Shown one piece after another: positions 1 to 7,841 of a stretch of 64,000 nucleotides of DNA. Under the pieces are notes generated by a model. It was not told where the DNA came from and searched no databases. It saw only the letters and a list, made by a program, of their open reading frames with translations. Each line of letters begins with the position of its first letter. Within the stretch, counting starts at the first letter, position 1. The DNA is from Candidatus Limnocylindrales bacterium (GTDB lineage: Bacteria; Moduliflexota; Moduliflexia; Moduliflexales; JAUQPW01): positions 21,215 through 85,214 of the forward strand of contig DATMBG010000034.1 of assembly GCA_035559535.1 (NCBI GenBank), given 5' to 3'. Position numbers and translations under genes: made by a program.

Positions 1-302
1 CTTCTAAGGCGACTCTGGAAGTTATCCAGGAAGAAAAGCTGGTGGAAAATGCCCGGTCTGTGGGGGAATATGCCCTCAAAATTATTTCAGAGGTTCCCAG
101 GGTTAAAGAAGTTCGAGGACTGGGCCTGCTCATTGGAGTGGAAACAGATCTTCCTGGTGGAGAAGTCCAGAAGAAACTTTTATCTAAAGGAATTTTGGTA
201 GGAACTTCCGACCATCCTAAAACGATTCGATTATTGCCGCCCCTTATCATAGAAAGGACAGATATAGATCGGTTTACCCATGAGTTAAGAAAAATCTTAT
301 AA
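1..302 (+). CDS. argD: Acetylornithine aminotransferase, C-terminal end (partial)
   Basis: The visible 100 codons are the end of a class III PLP-dependent aminotransferase. The frame is open to the left edge (codons read SKATLEVIQEEKL before the internal GTG at 42), so the gene starts outside the window. The segments VRGLGLLIGVE and IRLLPPLII are the usual closing motifs of the ArgD family; the PLP-binding lysine lies upstream and is not visible. ArgD converts N-acetylglutamate semialdehyde to N-acetylornithine, the substrate of the transcarbamylase encoded 63 bases downstream. GABA- and succinylornithine-type paralogues end in a similar way, so the specific name rests on the argF'-argB neighbourhood. 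Confidence 0.85.
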   Translation, partial: SKATLEVIQEEKLVENARSVGEYALKIISEVPRVKEVRGLGLLIGVETDLPGGEVQKKLLSKGILVGTSDHPKTIRLLPPLIIERTDIDRFTHELRKIL

Positions 303-365
303 GATAAGATCTCCAAGGAATGAACCACGCCGGTTGGTTAAAACTTCGGAGGTCTGGAAGGAATA

Positions 366-1382
366 ATGACCTACACAAACTTTAAAGGTAGACATTTTAT
401 CAATACTCAAGACTGGACACGCGAGGAATTGGAACAGCTCCTGGAATTGGCTATAGATATGAAGCGACAGCCGTTCCGGAAATCTTTGGTCAATAAATCG
501 CTCCTGCTGCTTTTCTTTAATCCCTCTCTCCGGACCCGAACTTCGTTCCAATTAGGTATGCATCAACTGGGAGGAACGACCGTGGTTCTCAACATGGGAT
601 TAGAGGTTTGGAATCTGGAGGTTGAAGAGGGGGTGGTTATGGATGGAAAAGCCGCGGAACATATCAAGGAAGCTGCGCGGGTCTTTTCCAGATATGGGGA
701 TATGATCGGGGTCCGAAAATTTCCGGATCTTGTGGATTGGAAAAAGGAAAAACAAGATGCCGTTATTCAGGCTTTTGTCAAATGGGGAAGTGTTCCCGTT
801 ATCAACATGGAATCCCACCTCTACCATCCCTGTCAGGCTATGGCGGATATGTTAACAATTCAGGAACACCTGGGAGGATTTAAAGGACGAAAGTTTCTTC
901 TGACCTGGGCCTATCATCCCAAACCTCTTCCGACCAGTGTTCCCAATTCAGCCCTGCTGGCTGCAAGTAAAATGGGAATGGATGTTGTCCTGGCCCATCC
1001 CAAGGGATATGACCTGGATGAAGATATTTTAAAAGCGGTTCGAGAAAATGCCGCCCTGAATCAAAGCTCATTTCAGATCGTTCATACTATGGAAGAAGGC
1101 TTCCAAAACGCCGATATTGTTTATGCCAAAAGTTGGGGGGCTCCAGCTTTTTATGGGAATTGGGACGAAGAAGCCAAACTCCGAGCCGAGTTGAAGGACT
1201 GGCGGGTTACCCAGAAAAGAATGCAGCTTACCCGGAATGGTAAGTTTATGCATTGTCTTCCGGTTCGAAGAAATGTAGTGGTAGACGATGAGGTTATCGA
1301 TGGACCCAACTCTATCGTCTACGATGAAGCCGAAAACCGACTCCATGTACAAAAAGCAATATTAGAGGCGATATTAAGTTAG
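366..1382 (+). CDS. argF': N-acetylornithine (or N-succinylornithine) carbamoyltransferase
   Basis: 338 residues, the length of the AOTCase/SOTCase branch of transcarbamylases. Visible motifs are the carbamoyl-phosphate loop FNPSLRTRTSFQLG (residues 51-64), HPCQAMAD (154-161), TWAYHPKPLP (180-189) and FMHCLPVRRN (294-303), which match the Xanthomonas AOTCase closely. The enzyme carbamoylates an N-acylated ornithine, so deacylation happens after this step. Two diagnostic positions are atypical as far as I recall the crystal structures. The residue that is Glu92 in acetyl-specific and Pro90 in succinyl-specific enzymes is Ala97 here. The carboxylated Lys302 of the Xanthomonas enzyme is Val305. 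The acyl group used is therefore uncertain. The start ATG follows GAAGGAATA. Confidence 0.88.
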   Translation: MTYTNFKGRHFINTQDWTREELEQLLELAIDMKRQPFRKSLVNKSLLLLFFNPSLRTRTSFQLGMHQLGGTTVVLNMGLEVWNLEVEEGVVMDGKAAEHIKEAARVFSRYGDMIGVRKFPDLVDWKKEKQDAVIQAFVKWGSVPVINMESHLYHPCQAMADMLTIQEHLGGFKGRKFLLTWAYHPKPLPTSVPNSALLAASKMGMDVVLAHPKGYDLDEDILKAVRENAALNQSSFQIVHTMEEGFQNADIVYAKSWGAPAFYGNWDEEAKLRAELKDWRVTQKRMQLTRNGKFMHCLPVRRNVVVDDEVIDGPNSIVYDEAENRLHVQKAILEAILS

Positions 1383-1383
1383 A

Positions 1384-1440
1384 CGAAAGGGACGAGGCAA
1401 AAGGAGAACATCTTTGTCCCTTTTCCCTTTCGCCTTTTAC
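1384..1440 (+). repeat. Inverted repeat filling the argF'-argB gap
   Basis: A purine-rich arm (CGAAAGGGA at 1384-1392, then AAAAGGAGA) is followed by a pyrimidine-rich arm containing CCCTTTT and TCCCTTTCG (1424-1432). The element begins 1 base after the argF' stop and ends 8 bases before the argB ATG. No Shine-Dalgarno is seen before argB. It is the least perfect of the six bridging repeats described in the findings. Confidence 0.6.
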
Positions 1441-1448
1441 CTTTGTAA

Positions 1449-2372
1449 ATGAAAGACGTATCTATTTTAAGGACGGCGCTCCCTTATATCCAACGATTTA
1501 GAGATAATATTTTTGTCATTAAGCTGGGAGGAAATGTAATTATCGATGTTAAAAATCTAGATCTGGTCACAGAGGAAATTACTCTACTCCATCTGGTAGG
1601 AATTCATATTGTTGTGGTTCATGGCGGGGGAAAACAGGCCGATGAACTTCTGGAAAAACTCCATCATACTTCGAGGAAAATAAACGGACGCCGGGTCACC
1701 GATGATGATACGTTGGAAGTAGCCAAGATGGTTTATTCGGGTAAGATCAGTACCGAAATTGTCTCCGCTCTGAGGCGGCATGGAGCCAAAGGCGTAGGCC
1801 TTACCGGAATTGACGGGGGACTGATTCAGGCCAGAAGGAGACCCCCTGTAAAGGTTTTTAATAAAGAAACCGGTCAGGAAGAAATGGTAGATTACGGACA
1901 TGTGGGCGACATTGAAAAAGTAAACCCGGATCTCCTTTTAACCCTGGTTAATGCCCGTTATATACCGGTTGTGGCGTCATTGGGAGCCGATGAAAAAGGG
2001 AATGTTTTAAATATCAATGCCGATGTCATTGCAGGGGAGATTGCCAAAAGCTTAAAAGCCGACAAATTGATCAGCATGAGCAATGTACGCGGGGTTCTTC
2101 GAGATATAAATGATCCGGATTCCTGTATCTCTTCCTTAAGTGTCCGAGAAGCTCAAGAACTCATTCAGAAAGGGATTATTGCCTCAGGTATGCTCCCTAA
2201 AATCCAATCCTGCATCGCAGCGGTGGAAGGTGGAGTACGGCGTGCCCACATTATCGATGGGACCAAGCGCGACTCGCTCCTTAAAGAAATTTTCAGGCCA
2301 GAAGGCGAAGGCACCATGATTGTAACCGATTCAGATAAGGAAAAATATTTAATGGAAGAATTCAAAGGATAG
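1449..2372 (+). CDS. argB: Acetylglutamate kinase
   Basis: 307 residues of the amino-acid kinase fold. It has the glycine-rich FVIKLGGNVI near residues 22-31, VVVHGGGKQADELL around 56-69, and NINADVIAGEIAKSL for the nucleotide-binding half. It phosphorylates N-acetylglutamate, the second step of arginine synthesis, and sits in line with argD and argF'. It is slightly longer than typical ArgB (about 260-300), with extra N-terminal residues before the first strand, as in kinases related to the bifunctional NAGS/K proteins; no acetyltransferase domain is present. The ATG follows a pyrimidine-rich stretch with no visible ribosome-binding site. LysZ-type kinases are related, but the neighbours favour ArgB. 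Confidence 0.9.
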   Translation: MKDVSILRTALPYIQRFRDNIFVIKLGGNVIIDVKNLDLVTEEITLLHLVGIHIVVVHGGGKQADELLEKLHHTSRKINGRRVTDDDTLEVAKMVYSGKISTEIVSALRRHGAKGVGLTGIDGGLIQARRRPPVKVFNKETGQEEMVDYGHVGDIEKVNPDLLLTLVNARYIPVVASLGADEKGNVLNINADVIAGEIAKSLKADKLISMSNVRGVLRDINDPDSCISSLSVREAQELIQKGIIASGMLPKIQSCIAAVEGGVRRAHIIDGTKRDSLLKEIFRPEGEGTMIVTDSDKEKYLMEEFKG

Positions 2373-2437
2373 TGAGCGATAGGTCGTGGGCCGTGGATAG
2401 TTAAACCCACTTTCTGCTCACGGCCCACGATCTATCA
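2372..2437 (+). repeat. Near-perfect inverted repeat between argB and the amidotransferase gene
   Basis: Left arm CGATAGGTCGTGGGCCGTG (2377-2395) pairs with CACGGCCCACGATCTATCA (2419-2437), 17 of 19 positions, around a 23-base loop. It starts at the last base of the argB stop codon and ends 10 bases before the next ATG. There is no downstream T-run, so it is not a textbook terminator. Confidence 0.85.
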
Positions 2438-2447
2438 CCCACTGCTT

Positions 2448-3182
2448 ATGCCTCCACTTATAGGTATTACCTGTTCAACCACGATCGGATCTTCCTGGAG
2501 TGTAAATTCTTTAGGACGTCTTCAGGACGCCGTTTATCGGAACTATAGTCAGGCCATCGAGTTTTGCGGAGGGGCCCCGATTCTCATCCCTGTCATCAAA
2601 AAAACAACGGCCTTAGAAAGTATCTTATCGAAGCTGGATGGATTGATCTTATCGGGGGGCAACGATATACATCCTCGGTTTTATGGAGAAGAACCCCTAC
2701 TCAAATTAGAGGCCATCGACGCAGAAAGAGATGTGATAGAAATCGAGCTAACCCGATTAGCTTTGGAAATGGATATTCCCATTCTGGGAATTTGTAGAGG
2801 GATCCAGGTCTTGAATGTGGCAGGTGGGGGAACCCTTTATCAAGATCTCGTTTCTCAAAAACCGAATTGTTTGAAGCATCGTCAAGAAGCCGATATGCAG
2901 GTTCAAACCCACCGAATTCGCCTGGACCGGGATAGTCTACTTTATCAGATTTTTAAGAAAGACGAAGTCTGGGTCAATAGTCGACATCATCAGGCGGTTA
3001 AAGATATAGCCCCCGGTTATCGGATTGCAGCGGTTGCCAGTGACGGAGTTATCGAGGGAATTGAAGATCTTTCCCGTAAGTTCGTAGTGGGAGTCCAATG
3101 GCATCCGGAGGGAACATGGGAAGTAGATGAAGATTCTCAGAATCTGTTTCGTGCATTTGTGGAAGCGGCTATACGGGCTTAA
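2448..3182 (+). CDS. Class I glutamine amidotransferase, peptidase C26 (PuuD-like gamma-glutamyl hydrolase)
   Basis: 244 residues, the usual length of the C26 family. GITCSTT opens the protein, SGGNDIHPRFYG is the conserved segment near residue 64, GICRGIQVLNVAGGG (about 112-126) carries the catalytic Cys, and VQWHPEG near 216 carries His and Glu of the triad. The family hydrolyses gamma-glutamyl amides such as gamma-glutamyl-GABA; the substrate here cannot be read from sequence. No polyamine-catabolism genes are adjacent. It follows argB on the same strand across a 75-base gap occupied by an inverted repeat, and the ATG has no clear Shine-Dalgarno, so translational coupling to argB is possible. 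Confidence 0.85.
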   Translation: MPPLIGITCSTTIGSSWSVNSLGRLQDAVYRNYSQAIEFCGGAPILIPVIKKTTALESILSKLDGLILSGGNDIHPRFYGEEPLLKLEAIDAERDVIEIELTRLALEMDIPILGICRGIQVLNVAGGGTLYQDLVSQKPNCLKHRQEADMQVQTHRIRLDRDSLLYQIFKKDEVWVNSRHHQAVKDIAPGYRIAAVASDGVIEGIEDLSRKFVVGVQWHPEGTWEVDEDSQNLFRAFVEAAIRA

Positions 3183-3479
3183 ATCCCTCCAAGGGTTCGA
3201 TTCTACCCTTTAAAGGTTTTGATGCGTTATTTTCCTCAAATTCCCCAACGACTTCCAGATTCCCTGCAATACCATAATTTACTACTAATTGAGGCCTGAT
3301 AAGGGTATTTTCCCCTCTGTACGTTCTAGATTGAGATATCCCAGCTCAATCTCCATCTCTTTAGGATCGACTCCAGCGGCATCGGTCGAGATGAAAGGTC
3401 GATACCCCCAGGCAGCGACGGGAAGGAACAGTATGAACAGGAGAGGTAAAGTTCCTTCCCCGAAGAAGACGCCTATCAT
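3171..3479 (-). pseudogene. Truncated, frameshifted outer-membrane-type protein gene
   Basis: The start ATG at 3479 follows AAAGGAG and encodes a signal peptide (MIGVFFGEGTLPLLF, ending AAWG). The next segment, YRPFISTDAAGVDPKEMEIE, resembles the mature start of a widespread beta-barrel family (pattern RPF.TDDA..V...E.ELG). The frame stops at 3285. The next frame, beginning just before, continues with PQLVVNYGIAGNLEVVGEFE, the expected following strands, until a stop at about 3171 inside the opposite-strand amidotransferase gene. This is a single frame change near 3290 plus loss of the remaining barrel. It is the last gene of the leftward regulator/PepSY/DUF1259 operon. Confidence 0.65.
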
Positions 3480-3514
3480 CCGAACTCCTTTCCTGTTCAA
3501 GCTCCCTCCTTATT

Positions 3515-4453
3515 TTACCCTCCAAATTCTTTTTGGGTACTGAGTGCGGCTTTTATCCCTTTTGCGAGGTCACTGGTTGAGCCAACACCCCAGTAATGAA
3601 GGAATACCGTGCGAGGGGATTCCATAATCATGTGGTTATGGAGAGCAACAATGTTAATCTTAGCACTACGAAGCGCCTTGAGCACAGGTTGAACCTCATT
3701 CTCAAGCATAACAAAATCACCGTCCACCACAGCTTTATCATCGCTTCCAACAAAGGCAGCCCAGGTGTTCACTCCCATTTCATTTCCGATTTCGTAGCCC
3801 TCCATCTTTGTGGTTCGACCAACAGTGATTTTATAAACTCCCTGGTTCATCTCGCCTTTCATACCGAGGATATCTTCAATTTTTTTGGGATCCAGCGTGG
3901 TATTGACAGAATCCAGATTAGCTTTAGGCATCTCACTTTTACCGCCGCTGGTCTCATTAATTTTGGCAAACACTTTTCCAACTGCCGTTGCGAGTTTCTC
4001 CTCATCGCCCATTCCACCGATATGCAAGAACATGACTTTTGGGGAATCCCAGAAGAAGTGGTTGTGTAGAGCAGTAACCTCCAGACCATTGCTTAAGGCA
4101 ACATCTATAACTGCATTAACCTGGTCTTCAAGCACAACATTATCGCCCATAACCATGGTACGGTCACCGACTTTTTTAAACGCTGCCCAGGAAGTAAGGC
4201 CCATAGGCGGGGTTATTTTTACACCTGCTGCGGTGACTTGGAGATCAGTGCGCGGAAGGCTAACTTTAAATACGCCTTCCTTTTCGTTGAGTTTTCCCTT
4301 TGCACCTGTGAGTTTCTCGATTTTAGCGGTATCGAGCTTTTCTTCTGCCAGGCCTGGTGTAACGGTCCAGGAAAGTGCCAGGAATGAAAAGGCAAAGACC
4401 ACCCCCACCAGGGAGATATACACGCTTTGTATGTTTACACATCTTATCTTCAT
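3515..4453 (-). CDS. Exported protein with two DUF1259 (LppY/LpqO) domains
   Basis: 312 residues with an N-terminal signal peptide (hydrophobic VGVVFAFSFLALSW, cleavage near GLAEEK). Two homologous halves follow. Domain 1 spans about 38-165 and ends with TALHNHFFWDSPKVMFLH; domain 2 spans about 180-305 and ends with VALHNHMIMESPRTVFLHYW. The HNH...P...FLH pattern is the DUF1259 signature, and the His cluster suggests metal or ligand binding, but no activity is established. The start follows AAAGGAA with 8-base spacing. It lies downstream of the PepSY gene in the same operon, suggesting a periplasmic stress or metal response governed by the two-component system. Confidence 0.8.
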   Translation of the reverse strand: MKIRCVNIQSVYISLVGVVFAFSFLALSWTVTPGLAEEKLDTAKIEKLTGAKGKLNEKEGVFKVSLPRTDLQVTAAGVKITPPMGLTSWAAFKKVGDRTMVMGDNVVLEDQVNAVIDVALSNGLEVTALHNHFFWDSPKVMFLHIGGMGDEEKLATAVGKVFAKINETSGGKSEMPKANLDSVNTTLDPKKIEDILGMKGEMNQGVYKITVGRTTKMEGYEIGNEMGVNTWAAFVGSDDKAVVDGDFVMLENEVQPVLKALRSAKINIVALHNHMIMESPRTVFLHYWGVGSTSDLAKGIKAALSTQKEFGG

Positions 4454-4487
4454 AGGTTAAATTCCTTTCATTCCAGTGTTCACTAGA

Positions 4488-4504
4488 AAGCCTGAAACAG
4501 GCTT
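4488..4504 (-). terminator. Small hairpin between the PepSY and DUF1259 genes
   Basis: On the minus strand AAGCCTG and CAGGCTT form a perfect 7-bp stem around TTT, followed by TCTAG. It is short and lacks a T-run, so it may be an attenuator or mRNA-stability hairpin rather than a terminator. Confidence 0.4.
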
Positions 4505-4540
4505 CTCCGGAAGATAGGTCTTTACATCGAGAAGAGCCTT

Positions 4541-5140
4541 TTATTTCTTGGTTGCCAGGGCATTACCTGTCATAAGGTCGTATCTCAATTCAACCACTTT
4601 ATCCTGGGCGGCCACAAGCACTACGAACTGAGGCTTATGATTTTCAACAACAGGAGTAATGGAGAATACGATCCCTTGCTGATCCTTCGACGCCTTATGG
4701 AGAATATCAAGGAGTGAGTGTGGTGAGATAGCCATCAGGGTGAGTTGCTGGGCTGAACGCTTTAGATGTTCTGGGTCTTTGAAAACTTCGACCTCGGGGT
4801 TCCACTTCTCCTCTTCCGGGCTTCCCGCGAGCTCCTTGAGGACATTGTGCTCAGCATCGGTGCCGAGTCCTTTCTCTGCAGTATAGACTGAAAGTGAAAG
4901 CTTTTTATTGTCATCAAGCTCAAATTTTGCTGAGATGGGAGTTTCTGGAGTCTTAGTTGCTTGCTGAATACCCTCGGTAAGCGTAATCTTGCTATGAGGA
5001 AGAACCTTGAGAAGCGGTCCATATTCCTCTTTTTCATATTCTCCAGCTTTTAAAGGCTGTAATCCCCAAATTCCCAATACCAGAAAGGTCGAGATAACTC
5101 CAATTGAAAAAACATTCAAAATACCCTTCTTTACTTGCAT
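4541..5140 (-). CDS. Exported PepSY-like domain protein
   Basis: 199 residues from the ATG at 5140, chosen because AAAGGAGAT precedes it; an upstream in-frame ATG at 5167 has no such site. A signal sequence (GILNVFSIGVISTFLVLG) is followed by SKITLTEGIQQATK and PISAKFELDDNKKLSLSVY, a typical PepSY half-repeat. The C-terminal end VVELRYDLMTGNALATKK resembles PepSY-associated tails. PepSY domains are periplasmic and often accompany sensor kinases or peptidases as modulators. The gene sits immediately downstream of the histidine kinase in the same orientation, so it may feed back on the sensor. The family call is tentative. Confidence 0.6.
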   Translation of the reverse strand: MQVKKGILNVFSIGVISTFLVLGIWGLQPLKAGEYEKEEYGPLLKVLPHSKITLTEGIQQATKTPETPISAKFELDDNKKLSLSVYTAEKGLGTDAEHNVLKELAGSPEEEKWNPEVEVFKDPEHLKRSAQQLTLMAISPHSLLDILHKASKDQQGIVFSITPVVENHKPQFVVLVAAQDKVVELRYDLMTGNALATKK

Positions 5141-5217
5141 ACTACATCTCCTTTTGTTAAGCCCCAACCGTCCTCAACATCACCTCAACGCCCTGTGCGC
5201 CGGGAATGTACCCGAAT

Positions 5218-6654
5218 TTAATCAACGGGTAACGGCTGGGAACTCTGGTTATTCTCCAAGTCCGGGAGCACGATCCGGAAGGTGCTCCCTCTGCCCTCCT
5301 CACTCTCTAACTCGATGCGACCGCTATGTGCTTCAATAGCCCATCGAGCAATAGAGAGTCCGAGACCGGTTCCTCCCAGCTCCCGTGAGCGGGCTTTATC
5401 TATCCGGTAAAACCGATCAAAGATGCGCTCACGGTGTTCAGGGGCAATCCCGGGACCCCTATCGATCACCTCCAGAACAGAACCTTCCAGGCGCTTCTGA
5501 ACTACAATTCGGATGCAGGTACCCTCCGGGCTATACTTGATAGCATTATCGACTAAGTTAATAATAGCCTGACGGAGTACCATGCGATCCCCCCATATAT
5601 AAACGGGTCCTGTGGCTTCGATGGAGATAGATTGTTGCTTTTCCTCGGCAAGTACTCCCAACTGGTTTACTACCTCCCGGGCTAACTCTACCAGATCTAC
5701 CCGCTCAGGAGTTAGTTTCACGTGTCCGGCATCGGCTCGGGAGAGCATCAAGAGGTTATCCACCAACCGGTTCAGGCGATCCACTTCCTCCAACATGCTC
5801 CCGATCACCTCACGATAGGCCTTCGCATCCCGGGGCTCACGCAAGCCTACTTCGCCAACACTCCGAATGGCCGTAAGGGGGGTTCGAAGCTCATGGGACG
5901 CATCCGCCGTGAAGCGACGCATCTGCTCGAAAGATCGCTCCAAACGGGCAAAGGTCTCATTAAAGACCCTGGCCAGATGTCCCAGCTCGTCCTCAGGATT
6001 TTCAACCGGGAGTCGCTCTCTGAGCCTTTCTGCTGTGATCTTTCTTGCTTGCTCGGTCATTCGACTCACCGGCTCCAAGGCATGGCGTGCCAGGGTGTAG
6101 CCCCCTAATCCCGCGGTTCCGATTGCTAAGGGAAGACCCAAAACCAGTACCAATAGGAATTTCTTCAGCTCCTGGCGAAGCGGTTCTTCAGACCTTGCTA
6201 CCCGAATTACCACAGGAAGCCCGTTGAGGAGGTAGGAACCGCTTAAAAACCGAACATGGAGATTCTGGGGTAATTTAATGGATCTGACTACAAAGTGACC
6301 TTGCAGCTCGAAAGCGGATATAGGTCCTGGTTCTTCTTCCCTGGAGGAAGGACTACGGTAAAGAAGCTTACCTTCCGGGCTCCAAACTTCAAACCATTGA
6401 TTATTATCAGGATATTCGTTTTCTTCATGGTGGGAATCGGTATGCCAACGTACTCCTCCTTCTCCCGTCCGTTCCAGCATCTGCTCGGCAACTTCAAAGT
6501 CTTCGCGAAGCTGACGATCCAGTTCAGCAAAGAGATTGTATCGCAGAAATAGAAATACCCCTCCTGCATAAAAGACAAGTAGGACGGTGAGCGCCAGCGT
6601 ATACCACAGTGTAAGCCGCCCTCGAATACTGTGAAGATACCAGTACCTCTTCAT
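5218..6654 (-). CDS. Sensor histidine kinase with HAMP domain (CusS/QseC-like)
   Basis: 478 residues. A transmembrane segment lies at about 15-37 and a second at about 165-188, enclosing a periplasmic sensor loop rich in acidic and His residues (HTDSHHEENE, 71-80), which could bind metal. HAMP follows (about 188-242), then HisKA with DASHELRTPLTA (phospho-accepting His254), N-box NLVDNAIKYS (366-375), G1 DRGPGIAP (398-405) and G2 GGTGLGLSIA. The ATG overlaps the regulator stop by 4 bases (ATGA), so the two are translationally coupled. The ligand is unknown; heavy-metal sensors of this architecture are common. Confidence 0.92.
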   Translation of the reverse strand: MKRYWYLHSIRGRLTLWYTLALTVLLVFYAGGVFLFLRYNLFAELDRQLREDFEVAEQMLERTGEGGVRWHTDSHHEENEYPDNNQWFEVWSPEGKLLYRSPSSREEEPGPISAFELQGHFVVRSIKLPQNLHVRFLSGSYLLNGLPVVIRVARSEEPLRQELKKFLLVLVLGLPLAIGTAGLGGYTLARHALEPVSRMTEQARKITAERLRERLPVENPEDELGHLARVFNETFARLERSFEQMRRFTADASHELRTPLTAIRSVGEVGLREPRDAKAYREVIGSMLEEVDRLNRLVDNLLMLSRADAGHVKLTPERVDLVELAREVVNQLGVLAEEKQQSISIEATGPVYIWGDRMVLRQAIINLVDNAIKYSPEGTCIRIVVQKRLEGSVLEVIDRGPGIAPEHRERIFDRFYRIDKARSRELGGTGLGLSIARWAIEAHSGRIELESEEGRGSTFRIVLPDLENNQSSQPLPVD

Positions 6655-7334
6655 GGTTCGCCCTCCCGCAGGATAAAGCCAACCCCTCGCACGGTGTGGA
6701 TGAGTTTGGTTGCAAAGTCCTGATCCACTTTCTTCCTCAAGCGCGCAATATGAACATCGATGACATTATCCAGGGGCGTGGCTCGGGATGGCTCCTTCCA
6801 CACATCTCGGGTGAGCATTTCCCGAGACACCAGTTGGTTCTGGTGGCGGAGCAGGTACTCGAGGAGTTCAAATTCCCGCGCAGTCAAATTCAAGACCTGA
6901 CGACCACGAGTGACTTTTCGCGTTACCAGGTCCATCTCTAAGTCCCCTGCCTTAAGGCGAAGCACCTGGTCTGGCCGACCTCTACGTAAAAGCGCCCGAA
7001 TGCGGGCAAGGAGCTCGGGAAATGCAAAGGGCTTTATCAGGTAGTCATCAGCCCCGCTGTCAAGACCGAGTACCCGATCTTCGATAGCATCCTTTGCGGT
7101 TAGAATCAGAACCGGCGTCTGAAGCCCTCGTCTTCTCAATGTAGTAAGCACTTCGATCCCGTCTCGGCCTGGAAGCATCAGATCCAGCACTACCAGATCA
7201 AAAACCTCTGCATGGACATAAAAAAACCCCTCTTCCCCAGTTTTTGCGATGACGACTTCGTAGTGCTCGGCCTCAAGTCCTTCTTTCAAGGCTCGGGCTA
7301 CTTTAGTTTCGTCCTCGACAACAAGGATACGCAT
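6651..7334 (-). CDS. OmpR-family response regulator
   Basis: 227 residues from the ATG at 7334 (MRILVVEDET); the 13 upstream in-frame codons are not receiver-like and GGAAGAG lies before this ATG. The receiver domain has acidic residues E7/D8, phospho-acceptor Asp51 in VVLDLMLPG, the T of LILTAKD and the K of LIKPF. The winged-helix DNA-binding domain ends with DNVIDVHIARLRKKVD and TVRGVGFIL. It is the first gene of an operon with the sensor kinase, PepSY protein, DUF1259 protein and a decayed outer-membrane gene; these exported proteins are the likely regulon. Confidence 0.92.
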   Translation of the reverse strand: MRILVVEDETKVARALKEGLEAEHYEVVIAKTGEEGFFYVHAEVFDLVVLDLMLPGRDGIEVLTTLRRRGLQTPVLILTAKDAIEDRVLGLDSGADDYLIKPFAFPELLARIRALLRRGRPDQVLRLKAGDLEMDLVTRKVTRGRQVLNLTAREFELLEYLLRHQNQLVSREMLTRDVWKEPSRATPLDNVIDVHIARLRKKVDQDFATKLIHTVRGVGFILREGEP

Positions 7335-7349
7335 AGATTTTACTCTTCC

Positions 7350-7501
7350 GTAGGAGCAATCTGTTTGTAGCAACGATCCTACCTGATACTAAGCCCGGTA
7401 GGGGTGACCTGTGAAATTCTGGCATCGTTTTTATCCACAGGTCGCTCCTATGGGCCTAAAAGACCTCGGGGGTAACCCTATGGCTACAAACAGGTCGCCC
7501 C
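7350..7501. repeat. Nested inverted repeats upstream of the two-component operon
   Basis: Outer arms GGAGCAATCTGTTTGTAGC (7353-7371) and GCTACAAACAGGTCGCCCC (7483-7501) match at 16 of 19 positions. Inner arms TAGGGGTGACCTGTG (7399-7413) and CACAGGTCGCTCCTA (7436-7450) match at 13 of 15. The arms share GACCTGT-type words, as in REP-like elements. The right end runs into CCCCGCTGGGG, a palindromic word also found near 36010. Confidence 0.65.
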
Positions 7502-7841
7502 GCTGGGGCTTTTTGGGTAATTTAGCTTTGTCGAGGTAATTACCTTAAGAATTTAAGAATAAGGTAAGGTAGGCTGTCAGGTTTTCCTACTGAAGTTTTT
7601 CTGACATTCGTGTAAGGATTTAAGGGAGAACTTAGAGCGGTATGAAAATACTTCACCCTCCGTTCAACTATAACAGGTCAAGGAAATCCTATAAGAAATA
7701 AAATGAGGTAATATCCGAAGCTGAGTGTGGATAATAGAAAAGGGTAGGAATTTTCCTACTATCGGAATTTGTTTGCTTCGGCCTAACGTAGATACTCATG
7801 TTCAGCTACCACAGCCACAACTCTTGTACTTTCGCTCCAAT
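7502..7841. other. Gene-free stretch
   Basis: AT-rich spacer between transketolase and the nested repeat. I see no convincing gene, RNA or terminator in it. Confidence 0.5.

Noticed and set aside
42-302. A complete 86-codon gene starting at the GTG at 42
   Set aside because: The frame is open to the window edge with ArgD-like codons upstream; it is the tail of a longer gene.
3188-3210. tRNA T-arm-like hairpin (GGGTTCGATTCTACCC)
   Set aside because: No acceptor, D or anticodon arms fit around it, and it lies at the overlap of a gene end and a pseudogene.
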